64,000 nt of DNA. Source: Notolepis coatsorum (lineage: Eukaryota; Chordata; Actinopteri; Aulopiformes; Paralepididae). Positions 11,721 to 22,634 of the stretch are shown piece after piece (positions within the stretch are counted from its first letter, which is position 1; the number at the start of each line of letters is the position of its first letter). The DNA lies in assembly GCA_963971535.1 (NCBI GenBank), contig OZ020587.1, positions 157,948,411-158,012,410 on the forward strand, written 5' to 3'. The notes under the pieces were generated by a model. That model had not been told where the DNA came from and searched no databases. It saw only the letters and a list, made by a program, of their open reading frames with translations. Position numbers and translations under genes: made by a program.

Positions 11721-12782
11721 TGTTATGGTTTGACACCGACCCCAAACGCAACGACACAAGAGAGTAGGATTCAGAGTTGCCAAAAACAAGGGCTTGTTTA
11801 TTTACACTAAATAAACAGCATAGACTTGGTAGAGTTCAAACAAAGACTGGAATACAAGCAAGGATGAATGTTGCTGCTCTGCAGCTTCTCCCGGGATGGT
11901 AGTCTGGGGAAGCAGACGATGATGTCAGAGCCGCTCTGCAGACTTCTCTCGGCAGAATCTCCGAGGTGGTTGCGGGACCGAGAGGGAGAGAGGGAGCGAG
12001 TTAGCTCAGAGTGCAGTTGGAACAGAGCAGGTGACAGGAGAGGTGACTTGTACCCAAAAACAGAGTTATCCAAGTGACTGAATCTTCGGTGTATATACAC
12101 ACTGTGAGTAACGTTCCAAACACAATCCCACGTGATAGAAATCTTCGGTGCAAAATAAACACTGTGAGCGAAGTCCCAAAATACAAATCCAAGTGATAAT
12201 ATCTTCGGTGTGTAAACACACAGTGGGCGATGTTAGGCCAAAATATTATCCCAATGAAACAATCCAAAAAGGGCTAAACGCTGGGTGAGTGACTGTCTGA
12301 TAAAAAGCAGGAAATCTTCAGTGTTATATAAACACACGAAAAACGGAATAGGATCAAAGACAGTCATAAAAACTCACCCAGGCGCTGTGCGTAAAGAGCG
12401 TTGGAACAGAACGGAGCGAGCGCGTCGCCACGGGAAAAGGGTGTCCAAGAGGAATGCTTCTTGAATATCCTGGAGGCAAAGCACAGGGAAAAAACAGCAG
12501 GCAAGGCAGGAACGGCGAATGCAACTGAAATATCAAAACGATCCAACAAAACTAGAATGGGGAAACGGGGTATAAATAATCAGGGAAAGCTTAATTGACA
12601 AGCAGTGACAGCTGAGGGATGTGATTGACAAGCGTGTGGTTGGGGGAGCACCAATCAACGACGTCTATGGGAAGAAGCGTGTGAATAGGGGAATGCAATG
12701 ATTAACAGAAAACTAATGGAAACAGAGCGAGTAGGCTTAAAGGAACAGAGCGAGTAAGTGAGCAAAGGACAAAAACCTCACA
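11721..12782 (-). repeat. Gypsy 3' LTR
   Basis: 1062 bp, TGTTATGG...CCTCACA on the plus strand. Almost identical to 17142-18196. It contains the last 27 codons of the integrase frame. Confidence 0.95.
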
Positions 12783-14140
12783 GTACCCCCCCCTCCACGG
12801 GAGCCACCCGGCGACCAGGCCGACCCGGCTCGTCAGGATGGGCACGATGGGGATCAAGCCGGGATCCACGATGAGCTGCCGGGAGACCCAGCTACGCTCC
12901 TCAGGGCCGTAACCCTCCCAGTCCACCAGGTATTGGAACCCCCGACCCCGCCGACGAACGCCCATCAACCGGCGGACCTGCCACTGGGGGTGACCATCCA
13001 CCAACACGGGAGGCGGAGGATCAGGAGCTGGAGGCATCAGGGGACTGAGGGAGACGGGCTTAACCCGGGAGACATGGAACACGGGGTGAATGTGCATGGA
13101 CGCAGGAAGTTTCAGGCGTAGGGCCGCCGGACTGAGTACCTTCAGGACCTCGAAAGGTCCGACGAAACGGGGGTTGAGCTTCTTGGCCGAGGATCGAAGC
13201 GGGAGGTCCCTTGCGGAGAGCCACACCCTCTGCCCAGGGCGGTAAGTCGGCGCAGGAACCCGGCGCCGGTCGGCCCCACGACAGGCGCGCTCAGATGTCC
13301 GGAGCAGCGCGGTCCTGGTGATCTCCCAAACTCGTCGGCAGCGGTCGAGGTGGTCCTGCACGGAGGGAACTGCCACTTCCGCCTCCTGTGCGGGGAAAAG
13401 AGGGGGCTGGTAGCCCAGGGAAACCTCAAATGGTGAGAGGCCGGTGGCGGAACTGACCATTGAATTGATGGAGTACTCAACCCAGGGAAGGAAACGGCTC
13501 CAGGATGCCGGTCTCTCGGCTGCCACACACCGAAAAGCAGACTCCACGCTCTGGTTCATCCTCTCCGTCTGTCCGTTAGTCTGGGGATGATAACCAGAGG
13601 AAAGACTGACCGTCGCCCCCAATCCCTTGCAAAAGGCCCGCCATACCTGGGAGGTGAACTGGGGCCCCCGGTCAGAGACGATGTCCTGGGGAAACCCATG
13701 AAGGCGGAACACGTGGTGAGTCAGGAGGTCCGCCGTCTCGGCCGCCGAGGGAAGCTTGGAAAGGGCCACGAGGTGAACCCCCTTGCTGAATCGATCCACC
13801 ACGGTCAGAAGGCAAGTGTTCCCCTGGGAGGAGGGAAGACCGGTGACGAAGTCTAGCGCCACATGTGACCAAGGACGGCTTGGAACGGGAAGTGGCTGTA
13901 AGAGCCCGGAGGGTGCCTGGTGCGAGGCCTTGCTGCGGGCACAGACCGCGCAGGCCAATACGAACTCCTTGACGTCGTTCCGCATGGTGGGCCACCAGAA
14001 ATGACGAGCCAGGAAGGAGAACGTGCGATGGACCGGACAGAGTCGGGGACGAAGAGACGATGAATCGGAACGTTGCTTGGAGCACGCTGGAAGCGTAGGG
14101 CACGTCTAACCACACCCTCGATGCCCAAGGTGATGGCTCC
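12702..14140 (-). pseudogene. Gypsy integrase with chromodomain (deleted N-terminus)
   Basis: Integrase inserts the cDNA copy into the genome. The 427-codon frame 12702-13985 carries the zinc-finger cysteines CAVC, then the catalytic core (LDFVTGL Asp, SDRGPQFTS Asp, NGQTERMNQ Glu), a [10 protein letters not shown]-terminal fold, and a chromodomain at about residues 350-390 ([16 protein letters not shown]). Upstream (13985-14140) FWWPT runs into the CAVC segment, but the His-His half of the zinc finger is missing and the frame changes relative to RNase H. A deletion there breaks continuity with pol. The frame extends 27 codons into the 3' LTR. Confidence 0.9.
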
Positions 14141-14177
14141 AACCACTCGGGCCTCCGGGAGGATGGGAGTCGGGTCC

Positions 14178-16043
14178 TCAGAGGGTGGAGCCCCCTTGGA
14201 GTGTAACCGGGACAGGGAGTCGGCCTTCGTGTTGCGGGAACCGGGGCGGAAGGTCAGCGAGAAGTCGAACCGACTGAGGAAGCTGGCCCATCTCGCCTGC
14301 CGACCTGGAAGCGCGGATGAACGTCAGGTTCTTGTGGTCCATCCAGATGGTAAAAGGCTCCTCGGCCCCCTCTAGCCAATGACGCCACTCCTCCAACGCA
14401 GCCACGACCGCCAGTAGCTCCCGATTGCCGGTGTCGTAGTTCCTCTCGGCAGGGAGGAACCGACGCGAGTAGAAGGCGCAAGGATGTACCTTCTGGTCCG
14501 AAAGCGAACGTTGGGATAAGACAGCGCCCAGTCCAGTATCCGAGGCGTCCACCTCTACAATGAACTGTCTCTTGGGGTCAGGGTGGAGCAGGATAGGGGC
14601 GGAAGTGAACCTCTTCTTGAGGGAGCGGAACGCAGCACATGCCGCAGGGGACCAGTCGAACGGCAGAGCGGGAGAGGTCAGTCTGGTAAGTGGCTCCGCC
14701 ACTTGACTGTAGTTCCGGATGAACCTTCGGTAGAAGTTGGCGAACCCGAGGAAACTCTGTAACTCCTTCCGAGTGGTGGGTTCAGGCCAATCCTCCACAG
14801 CTTGGATCTTGCGAGGATCCGCTCGGGTCAAGCCCTTCTCAACGATGAAGCCCAGGTAGTCGACGGAGTCGGAGTGGAAACGGCACTTCTCCGCCTTGAC
14901 AAAGAGCCGATTGTGGAGGAGGCGCTCCAGCACACGGCGGACATGCTGGATGTGTTCCTCGAGGGTCCTGGAGAAGATGAGGATGTCGTCCAGGTACACC
15001 ACCACGAACACCTCCAGCATGTCACGAAGGACGTCGTTCATGAGTGCCTGGAATACCGCCGGGGCGTTGGTGAGGCCGAACGGCATCACTAGGTACTCGT
15101 AGTGGCCCCTGGGGGTCTTGAAGGCGGTCTTCCATTCATCGCCCTCACGGATACGGACAAGATGGTAGGCACTCCGGAGGTCCAGCTTGGTGAAGACGGT
15201 AGCCTGGGTCAGTGGCTCGAATGTGGAGTTCATGAGAGGTAGAGGGTACTTGTTCTTGATGGTGATCTCGTTGAGCTGGCGATAGTCGATGTAGGGTCGC
15301 AGGTCCCCATCCTTCTTCCCAACAAAGAAGAAACCGGCCGCCACCGGGGAGGAGGAAGGCCGAATGAGTCCTGCTTCCAATGACTCAGAGATGTACAGAT
15401 CCATCGCCTTCTTCTCCGGAACTGTCAGACTGTAAAGGCGGCTGCCGGGAAGGGGAGCCCCTTGGCGGAGGTCGATGGCGCAGTCGTAGGGGCGGTGAGG
15501 TGGAAGGGCCTGAGCCCTGGATTTACTAAAAACCTCCAAGAGGTCGTGGTACTCGGGAGGTATGGACGAGAGGTCCGGAGGCGACTCACCAGCGGGCCTC
15601 CGGGGCGGGGGACAGGACGCCGCCTGCAGACACAGGGCGTGACAGGAGGAGCTCCAGCCCTTGATGGTACCGGAGGACCAGGCGATGTGGGGCTCGTGCA
15701 GCGCGAGCCAGGGCCTACCCAGGACCACCGGGACAAGGGGGGATCGGGTGATGAGGAACTGGATTCTCTCGACGTGGTTCCCAGCGATGGTCAGCACGAC
15801 TGGGCCGGTGCGTTGAGAGATGTCGGCCAGGCGGTGTTGGTCCAACGCAAAGATCTCCAAGGGCCTCACAAGGTCCTCAAGTGGAATGTTGGCTCGGGTA
15901 GCAAACTCGAAGTCGAGGAAATTCTCGTCTGCCCCAGAGTCGATGAGGGCCTTCACCGTGGCTCGTTGGTCCCCCCAGGCCAGGGTGACGCTCATCAGAT
16001 GGCCAGATGGTGCGCGGCTCTGGGAATGGGAAAAACGGCTCAC
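14178..16043 (-). pseudogene. Gypsy protease, reverse transcriptase and RNase H
   Basis: 621 codons. The aspartic protease motif DSGAD is at residues 35-39. The reverse transcriptase has [29 protein letters not shown] and the active-site YLDDIL at about residue 350. RNase H starts at VDASDTG near residue 490. From about residue 585 (after [11 protein letters not shown]) the family-typical sequence continues in another frame through about 14095, showing a frameshift near 14290. The frame starts immediately at the gag stop (16040-16042), so gag and pol overlap slightly and probably need frameshifting. Copies, integrates and processes the element when intact; this copy is unlikely to give full pol. 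Confidence 0.9.
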
Positions 16044-17125
16044 CAGGATTTCCCGGGGTCTCGGCGAGCCTGGTCTTTTGGCCGGGTGGGGCAGTTGGCG
16101 ATTCGGTGTCCCTCCCTTCCGCAGTAGAGGCAGAGACCGGACCTGAACCTTGCCTCACGTTCAGCCTGGCTCAGATGAGAGCGTCCCAGCTGCATGGGTT
16201 CCTCCTCGCGAACCGAACGGGAGGGTCCGCTACCACCAGTCGTGTTGAGGGCAGGGCGACCAGTAGTGACGTCATGCGTCCGGGGAATCCGGGGTACCTC
16301 AGGAGGTAACAGTCGGGTCCTCTCGCGCCTTCTCTCCTGGAGGCGTCCGTCGATGCGGATGGCGAGGCTAAACAGGTCCTCGAGGGAGTCGGGCACCTCC
16401 CGGGTAGCGAGCTGGTCCCTGACTGCGTCACTGAGCCCCCTCAAGAAGGTTAGGCGAAGTGCAGGGTCGTTCCATCCACTCTCCACCGCCGCCAGTCGAA
16501 ACTCCAGGACGTAGTCAGTTACCCCGCCGCTCCCCTGTCGGAAGGTCCCCAATCGGGCTCCAGGGTCCAGACCACGGGCTGGATGGTGGAACACTCTGCG
16601 GAGCTCCGCCACGAAGTCTGGATAAGAGAAAACAAAATCTGCATCCATTGCCCAGGAGGAAGTGACCCACTGGGCAGCCCGGCCTGAAAGCAAGTTTGTC
16701 ATATAGGCCACTTGGGCCCCTCTAGAAGTGAATTGACTTGGTTGATGACGGAAAACCAACTCACATTGCATGATGAATGTGGCACACTCCTCGGGATTGC
16801 CGTCGAACAGCCGTGGGACGGAGAGACGGGGTTCCCGAGGTGCGGGATCGGGGTACGCGGGAACTGCTGGGGCTGCGGGGAATGCTCCTGAAGGAAGTGA
16901 GGGAAGCAAAGCGTTAACGGTGTCGCTCAGCGAGTGAAGCTGAATGAGGATACCAGACTGTTGTCCTGCCAGAGCAGCCAGTGACCCTTGAATAGGCTGG
17001 ACTTGTTCCCTGAGATCCTGCACCGCAGCCGCAGCACTCTCTAGTTGGTGACTGTGATCCTTGGTCAACTCGATCTGATTAGCTAGTGCGGTTCTGACCC
17101 TCTCTGTGTCGGCTGGGGTCGTCAT
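16040..17125 (-). CDS. Gypsy gag
   Basis: 361 residues. The N-terminal half has a coiled-coil-like segment with a Q/L-rich pattern. The central part ([23 protein letters not shown]) is typical of retrotransposon gag capsid, and a CCHC zinc knuckle [14 protein letters not shown] sits near residues 328-341 for RNA packaging. The frame is intact. The start lies only 17 bp inside the 5' LTR boundary (17142), which is unusually short and leaves almost no leader. Confidence 0.93.
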   Translation of the reverse strand: MTTPADTERVRTALANQIELTKDHSHQLESAAAAVQDLREQVQPIQGSLAALAGQQSGILIQLHSLSDTVNALLPSLPSGAFPAAPAVPAYPDPAPREPRLSVPRLFDGNPEECATFIMQCELVFRHQPSQFTSRGAQVAYMTNLLSGRAAQWVTSSWAMDADFVFSYPDFVAELRRVFHHPARGLDPGARLGTFRQGSGGVTDYVLEFRLAAVESGWNDPALRLTFLRGLSDAVRDQLATREVPDSLEDLFSLAIRIDGRLQERRRERTRLLPPEVPRIPRTHDVTTGRPALNTTGGSGPSRSVREEEPMQLGRSHLSQAEREARFRSGLCLYCGREGHRIANCPTRPKDQARRDPGKSW

Positions 17126-17141
17126 TTTGGTTGGATCGTAA

Positions 17142-18196
17142 TGTTATGGTTTGACACCGACCCCAAACGCAACGACACAAGAGAGTAGGATTCAGAGTTG
17201 CCAAAAACAAGGGCTTGTTTATTTACACTAAATAAACAGCATAGACTTGGTAGAGTTCAAACAAAGACTGGAATACAAGCAAGGATGAATGTTGCTGCTC
17301 TGCAGCTTCTCCCGGGATGGTAGTCTGGGGAAGCAGACGATGACGTCAGAGCCGCTCTGCAGACTTCTCTCGGCAGAATCTCCGAGGTGGTTGCGGGACC
17401 GAGAGGGAGAGAGGGAGCGAGTTAGCTCAGAGTGCAGTTGGAACAGAGCAGGTGACAGGAGAGGTGACTTGTACCCAAAAACAGAGTTATCCAAGTGACT
17501 GAATCTTCGGTGTATATACACACTGTGAGTAACGTTCCAAACACAATCCCACGTGATAGAAATCTTCGGTGCAAAATAAACACTGTGAGCGAAGTCCCAA
17601 AATACAAATCCAAGTGATAATATCTTCGGTGTGTAAACACACAGTGGGCGATGTTAGGCCAAAATATTATCCCAATGAAACAATCCAAAAAGGGCTAAAC
17701 GCTGGGTGAGTGACTGTCTGATAAAAAGCAGGAAATCTTCAGTGTTATATAAACACACGAAAAACGGAATAGGATCAAAGACAGTCATAAAAACTCACCC
17801 AGGCGCTGTGCGTAAAGAGCGTTGGAACAGAACGGAGCGAGCGCGTCGCCACGGGAAAAGGGTGTCCAAGAGGAATGCTTCTTGAATATCCTGGAGGCAA
17901 AGCACAGGGAAAAAACAGCAGGCAAGGCAGGAACGGCGAATGCAACTGAAATATCAAAACGATCCAACAAAACTAGAAACGGGGTATAAATAATCAGGGA
18001 AAACTTAATTGACAAGCAGTGACAGCTGAGGGATGTGATTGACAAGCGTGTGGTTGGGGGAGCACCAATCAACGACGTCTATGGGAAGAAGCGTGTGAAT
18101 AGGGGAATGCAATGATTAACAGAAAACTAATGGAAACAGAGCGAGTAGGCTTAAAGGAACAGAGCGAGTAAGTGAGCAAAGGACAAAAACCTCACA
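17142..18196 (-). repeat. Gypsy 5' LTR
   Basis: 1055 bp, 7 bp shorter than its partner at 11721-12782 because of one indel near 17977. No conventional TGG primer-binding site follows it on the minus strand (sequence begins TTACGATCC), which would fit self-priming as known for Tf1/sushi-type elements. Confidence 0.93.
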
Positions 18197-18201
18197 GAAT
18201 G

Positions 18202-18326
18202 TCCCTATTTGGATTGATAAAGTGCAAATCTAACTTTCACCAAACACCACTTTTTCACCAAACAATACAAGAAATTGGAAAATCGTTTTTCATTTTTGAA
18301 AATCGTCCTAAATCATTCATTCAAAT
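18202..18326. repeat. Right part of the hAT relic split by Gypsy
   Basis: Continues the AATGTCCCTATTTGGATTG repeat of 11340-11720, then AAAATCGTTTTTCATTTTTG, and ends in the purine tract without a recognisable terminus. Confidence 0.6.
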
Positions 18327-19168
18327 TAATCGAGGGGGAGGAGATGAGGAGGAGGGGAGGGGGAGGAGGAGAAGGGGGAGGGGGAGGAGGGGGAGGAGAG
18401 GAGGAGGAGGGGAGGGGGGGAGGAGAGGAGGAGGTGGAGGAGGGGGGGAGGAGGAGGAGGGGGAGGGGGGAGGAGGAGGGAGGGAGGAGGAGGAGGAGGG
18501 GAAGGGAGGGGGGAGGAGGAGGGAGGGGGAGGAGGAGGAGGAGGGAGGGAGGGAGGAGGAGGAGGGGAAGGGAGGGGGGGAGGAGGGGAGGGGGAGGAGG
18601 AGGGGAGGGGAAGGAGGAGGAGGGGGGGAGGAGGGGGGGAGGAGGAGGAGGAGGGGAGGGGGGGGAGGAGAGGAGGAGGAGGGGAGGGGGAGGAGGAGGG
18701 GAGGGGGAAGGGAGGGGGGGAGGAGGGGGAAGAGGAGGGGATGGGAAGGAGGAGGAGGAGGGGAGGAGGATGGGAGGGGGAGGAGGAGGGGAGGGGGAGG
18801 GGGGGAGGATGGGAGGGGGAGGGGGAGGAGGAGGGGAGGGGGAGGAGGGAGGGGAGGAGGAGGAGGAGGGGAGGGGAGGGGGAGGAGGAGGGGAAGGAGA
18901 AGGGGAGGGGGAGGAGGAGGGGAGGGGAAGGAGGAGGAGGAGGGGGGGAGGAAGAGGAGGGGAGGAGGAGGGGAGGGGGAGGAGGGGGAGGGGGGAGGAG
19001 GAGGGGAGGAGGAGGGGGAGGAGGAGGAGGAGGGGAGGGGGAAGAGGAGGAGGAGGAGGGGGAGGGGGGAGGAGGAGGAGGGGGGGAGGAAGAGGAGGGG
19101 AGGAGGAGGGGAGGAAGAGGAGGGGAGGGGGGAGGAGAGGAGGAGGAGGAGGAAGAGGAGAAGGGAAT
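18327..19168. repeat. About 840-bp polypurine (GGA/GGGA)n tract
   Basis: Almost only A and G on the plus strand, built from GGAGGA, GGGGA and GGGAA steps with no fixed period. Only two or three pyrimidines occur (for example T near 18433, 18741 and 18770). Such tracts can form triplex or G-quadruplex DNA. Long open frames (Gly/Glu/Arg on one strand, Pro/Ser/Leu on the other) are compositional artefacts. Confidence 0.97.
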
Positions 19169-19217
19169 AAAAAAATAATCTGAATTATGTCTGGGTACCG
19201 TAAATCAGTCGCAGAAG

Positions 19218-19417
19218 NNNNNNNNNNNNNNNNNNNNNNNNNNNNNNNNNNNNNNNNNNNNNNNNNNNNNNNNNNNNNNNNNNNNNNNNNNNNNNNNNNN
19301 NNNNNNNNNNNNNNNNNNNNNNNNNNNNNNNNNNNNNNNNNNNNNNNNNNNNNNNNNNNNNNNNNNNNNNNNNNNNNNNNNNNNNNNNNNNNNNNNNNNN
19401 NNNNNNNNNNNNNNNNN
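19218..19417. other. Assembly gap (200 N)
   Basis: Exactly 200 Ns, probably a placeholder of unknown true length. It sits just after the purine tract and before an (AT)n run, both hard to sequence. Confidence 0.99.
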
Positions 19418-19563
19418 ATATATATATATATTAGTCCAATCAATATTTGTGAACATTTGAACAGTTTGCGCATTTATTTATTTTACATTTTATTTTGGAT
19501 TTCATGGTGTTTTTTTTTGTTTTGTTCTTGATTTATTGTGATGTTTCTTCTTGACTTGTTTAA

Positions 19564-19825
19564 AGGGGAACTATCTTATAAATGGCCTTTTTCAGTGTTT
19601 AGCATTGTTTCCTAGCTATGTGGACTTATATTAATATGATCTATGTCTCTAATTCTCATATTGGCGCATTCTTCCAATTCTCCTCTCACAATATTTACCC
19701 TCACTGAACTGAGTCATCTGAAAATGTGCTGATTTGTGATGTCAGAGAGACTCAGCTGCATGAGACTCTGCTGAGACTCACACGGCCGATGGGGACAAGT
19801 TCAAGTTTCTCAAGTTTCTTTAATA
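19564..19825. repeat. Kolobok-like left-end fragment
   Basis: After TTAA (19560-19563) comes AGGGGAACTATCTTATAAAT followed by a TTTTTCAG phrase, matching the left end of the intact Kolobok at 40780 (AGGTCCCATGCATTATAAAT). A CATATTGGCG phrase is also shared with 40873-40885. No right end seen. A related, older and truncated element. Confidence 0.6.
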
Positions 19826-19872
19826 GTTGTCATACAGAAGTACAGAATACTTTTATACAAAATGCTTCTTAC

Positions 19873-20573
19873 TTGTTAGATCTCAGTGCAGCATTTGATA
19901 CAATCGATCACGATATTCTAATCGATCGTCTTGAAAACCATGTTGGTTTCTCAGAACATGTGCTGGGCTGGTTTAAAACATACATCAGAGGGAGGAAATT
20001 CTATGTTAAACTAGGAGATCACATGTCTGATATATACGACAACAACTATGGAGTTGCACAAGGGAGTTGCTTAGGTCCTTTACTCTTCTCCCTTTACATG
20101 TTACCGATGGGTGATATCATCAGAGAACATAATGTAGATTTCCATAGCTATGCGGATGATACACAACTGTACATATCTGCTGAACCAAATGATACAGCGA
20201 TTAGCTCCATTACAGACTGCTTACTGGCAATACATAAATGGATGAGTAAGAACTTCCTGAAACTAAACGAGAACAAAACTGAAATTCTAATTATCGGCTC
20301 CAAAACTAAAAAAGAAACATTAATAAAGAACCTGGGGGGACTAACCCCTTGGATCAAATCTGAGGTCACTAGTCTTGGGGTTATCATAGATTCAGAACTG
20401 AACTTCAATTCTCATATTAGCAAAGTGACGAAAACATCGTTCTTCCATCTCAGAAATATAGCAAAAGTACGACCATTTATTAATCAGAACGATGCTGAGA
20501 AGCTAATTCATGCATTCATATCTAGCCGGTTAGACTACTGTAATGCACTTTTCACAGGTCTCCCTAAGAAAAC
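19873..20573 (+). pseudogene. LINE reverse transcriptase fragment
   Basis: An open frame starting at DLSAAFDTIDHDIL, through GVAQGSCLGPLLFSLYML, YADDTQLYIS (catalytic YADD) and SRLDYCNALFTGLPKK. It is cut at Lys-Lys by the Copia LTR and resumes in the same sense at 37118 with TERLQLIQNSAARLL. Copies LINE RNA onto a nicked target. This truncated copy lacks the endonuclease and is inactive. Confidence 0.9.
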
Positions 20574-20815
20574 TGTTGACAATAATGAGTGTGCTCTCCC
20601 GTCATCCATTCAGAGTGATTGACTGATTGACACCAGCTGAGTGATGGACTCATTAATACCAGCTGAGTGTGTGTATATAAGAGCGACCTTCACAAATAAA
20701 AATGTTGCTTCCTTGATACACGGATTCTGTCTCTCAGCGTTTTATTCCTTCTCTCTATATACTGTATAGTCCAGGTTATGATGTCTAGCCAATACGCAAT
20801 ATCCGACATTCAACA
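20574..20815 (+). repeat. Copia 5' LTR
   Basis: 242 bp, TGTTGACAATAATGAG...CGACATTCAACA. It holds a TATA box (TATATAA near 20674) and an AATAAA polyadenylation signal at 20695-20700. Confidence 0.95.
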
Positions 20816-20829
20816 GGTTATGGGCCCAG
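20816..20829 (+). promoter_or_regulatory. Copia primer-binding site (internal tRNA-iMet)
   Basis: GGTTATGGGCCCAG directly after the 5' LTR is complementary to the anticodon stem-loop of initiator tRNA-Met (CTGGGCCCATAACC) rather than to a tRNA 3' end. This is the half-tRNA priming known for Drosophila copia. Confidence 0.85.
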
Positions 20830-20841
20830 AGCGCTAGAATC

Positions 20842-21264
20842 ATGACGACCAGACAATCGGAAGGGAGTTCGCGTTGGTCTCGTCTAGCGTTTGACTGTGA
20901 ACTGTGGGAGACTAAGTTCATGGGCCATCTCCGGCTACGGAGACTAAAGGACACTCTCGAAACGGATCTCCTTGACGAGGCGTCTGCTGACGAGTTGAGA
21001 GAAGATGGTGAGAAAAATGCATTGATATACGCAGAGCTCATCCAGTTTCTGGACGATAAGAGTTTATCGCTGGTAATGCGAGAAGCGTCTGATGATGGAC
21101 GGAAAGCCATCGGAATATTGCGCAATTATTATGCGGGTTCAGGGAAGCCAAGGATTATCAGTCTCTATATAGAGCTGACTACACTGCACAAGTCTAGCAG
21201 TGAAGCGGTGACTGACTATGTAATTCGGGCAGAAAGGGCAATAACTGCAAAGAAACACAAATGA
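20842..21264 (+). pseudogene. Copia gag N-terminal part
   Basis: 140 codons from ATG at 20842, 26 bp after the LTR. The family-typical UBN2/gag-like region runs through LSLVMREASDDGRKA, YYAGSGKPR and ELTTLHKSSSEAVTDYV. A one-base shift near 21255 separates it from the next frame, where [19 protein letters not shown] continues the same domain. Confidence 0.85.
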
Positions 21265-22634
21265 GACTTTGAGTGATAGTCTACTCGTGGCTATGGTATT
21301 AAAAGGACTGCCCGAGGCATTTAAACCCTTTGCGATACATGTCACACAGAGTGATGAGACTATAGTGTTTTCTGAGTTTAAGACTAAGCTCAGGAGTTTT
21401 GAGGACACTGAGAAAATGCGCGTTACCACATCGGATGACAATGTTATGCGAGCCCAAGCCCTGTCTGACCGGGGTGCACAGAATGCCCAGAGCGCGCGCA
21501 TTCAGAGCGCACAGCGTACAGACATTATATGCTACAGATGTGGCCAAAGTGGGCATATGAGAAGGACCTGTCGACGCAAGCTGTGGTGTCACCACTGTAA
21601 AAGCTCCACACATCAAGGGGCGACCTGCAGACGGAGACCGGAGCAGAGCGATGCGCGAGGCGTGTCTGTGCAAGTGAGTTGTCATGACAACACATATGCG
21701 TTTCTGACGAGGGAAGGCGATCCAGGACGCGGTGTTAAGAAGAAGGGCCTGATGGTGGACACCGGTGCGACTGCGCATATAATCACCGACCTGGCCAAGT
21801 TCAAAGTGTTCGATGACGGATTCCAGGCCGAGTCTCACTGCGTGGAGTTGGCTGACGGCATGAGGAGCAACGGGGTCGCAGAGCGCAGAGGGGACACGGA
21901 GGTGTGCTTGATTGACAGCAGAGGGAGGCGACTGACTACAACACTGAGAGGGGCGCTGTACATCCCCTCATTCCCGCAGGACATCTTCTCTGTGAGAGCA
22001 GCCACCACTGACACTGGAGCCACTGTGATCTTCAGACAAGGAGAAGACGTCCTACAGCACAGAGACGGTACTGAATTTCACATCCATGAGCATAATAGGC
22101 TGTATTATTTGCCCATAGTGGATGACCAATGTGATCAGAGCAAGGGCTGTTTTGATATACAGACATGGCATGACATTCTAGGACACTGCAATTATGCTGA
22201 TGTTGAGAAACTCCAGCCTATTGTTGATGGTATGACTATTAAAGGGAAAATTGACAAGTCTAAACTGAACTGTGAAGTGTGCACTCAGGGAACGTTTGTA
22301 CAAAGCTTCAACAGGAAGCCTGATGTGAGAGCCAAAAAGGTTCTAGAGTTGGTGCACACAGACCTAGCGGGTCCTATTGACCCAGTGTCCATAGATGGGC
22401 ATAGATTTACACTTTCGTTTACTGACGACCACTCAAGTACGGTGTTTATCTATAATCTGAAGCATAAGAGTGATACTGTGCAAGCAACAGAGCAGTTCAT
22501 AGCTGACACCGCCTCATATGGGAGGATCAGACGCATCCGGTCTGATAATGGTACAGAATACACTGGTAGAGAGTACCAAGGGCTACTGAGGAAAAATGGT
22601 ATAAAGCATGAGACGTCATCACCATATTCGCCAC
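21262..22634 (+). pseudogene. Copia gag C-terminus, protease and integrase part 1
   Basis: Continues gag ([13 protein letters not shown]), with zinc knuckle [14 protein letters not shown] at about residues 88-101, protease VDTGATAHI near residue 168, then integrase: the HH-CC finger (WHDILGH ... CEVC), first Asp in HTDLAGP, second in RSDNGTEY, and HETSSPYSP. At 22634 a hAT element interrupts just before the third acidic residue; the remainder starts at 25641. Confidence 0.9.

Larger units (their letters stand above)
11721..18196 (-). mobile_element. Gypsy chromovirus LTR retrotransposon, disabled
   Basis: A 6.48-kb LTR retrotransposon read on the minus strand. LTRs lie at 11721-12782 and 17142-18196 (TG..CA) with TSD GAATG at 11716-11720 and 18197-18201. 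Order on the minus strand is 5' LTR, gag, protease-RT-RNase H, integrase with chromodomain, polypurine tract (GGAGGGGGGGG near 12785-12800), 3' LTR. This order and the C-terminal chromodomain place it among Gypsy chromoviruses (Tf1/sushi-like). The LTRs differ by about two substitutions and one 7-bp indel, so insertion is recent, yet pol carries a frameshift at the end of RNase H and a deletion at the integrase zinc finger. Confidence 0.95.

Noticed and set aside
11807..12598. Small open frames inside the Gypsy LTRs, duplicated at 17228-18072
   Set aside because: They occur in both LTRs only because the LTRs are near-identical. No known domain.
12933..16665. Plus-strand open frames of 60-220 codons across the Gypsy body
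   Set aside because: Antisense shadows of GC-rich gag-pol.
18172..19473. Long Gly/Glu/Arg and Pro/Ser/Leu frames
   Set aside because: Compositional consequence of the purine tract; one even reads into the N gap.
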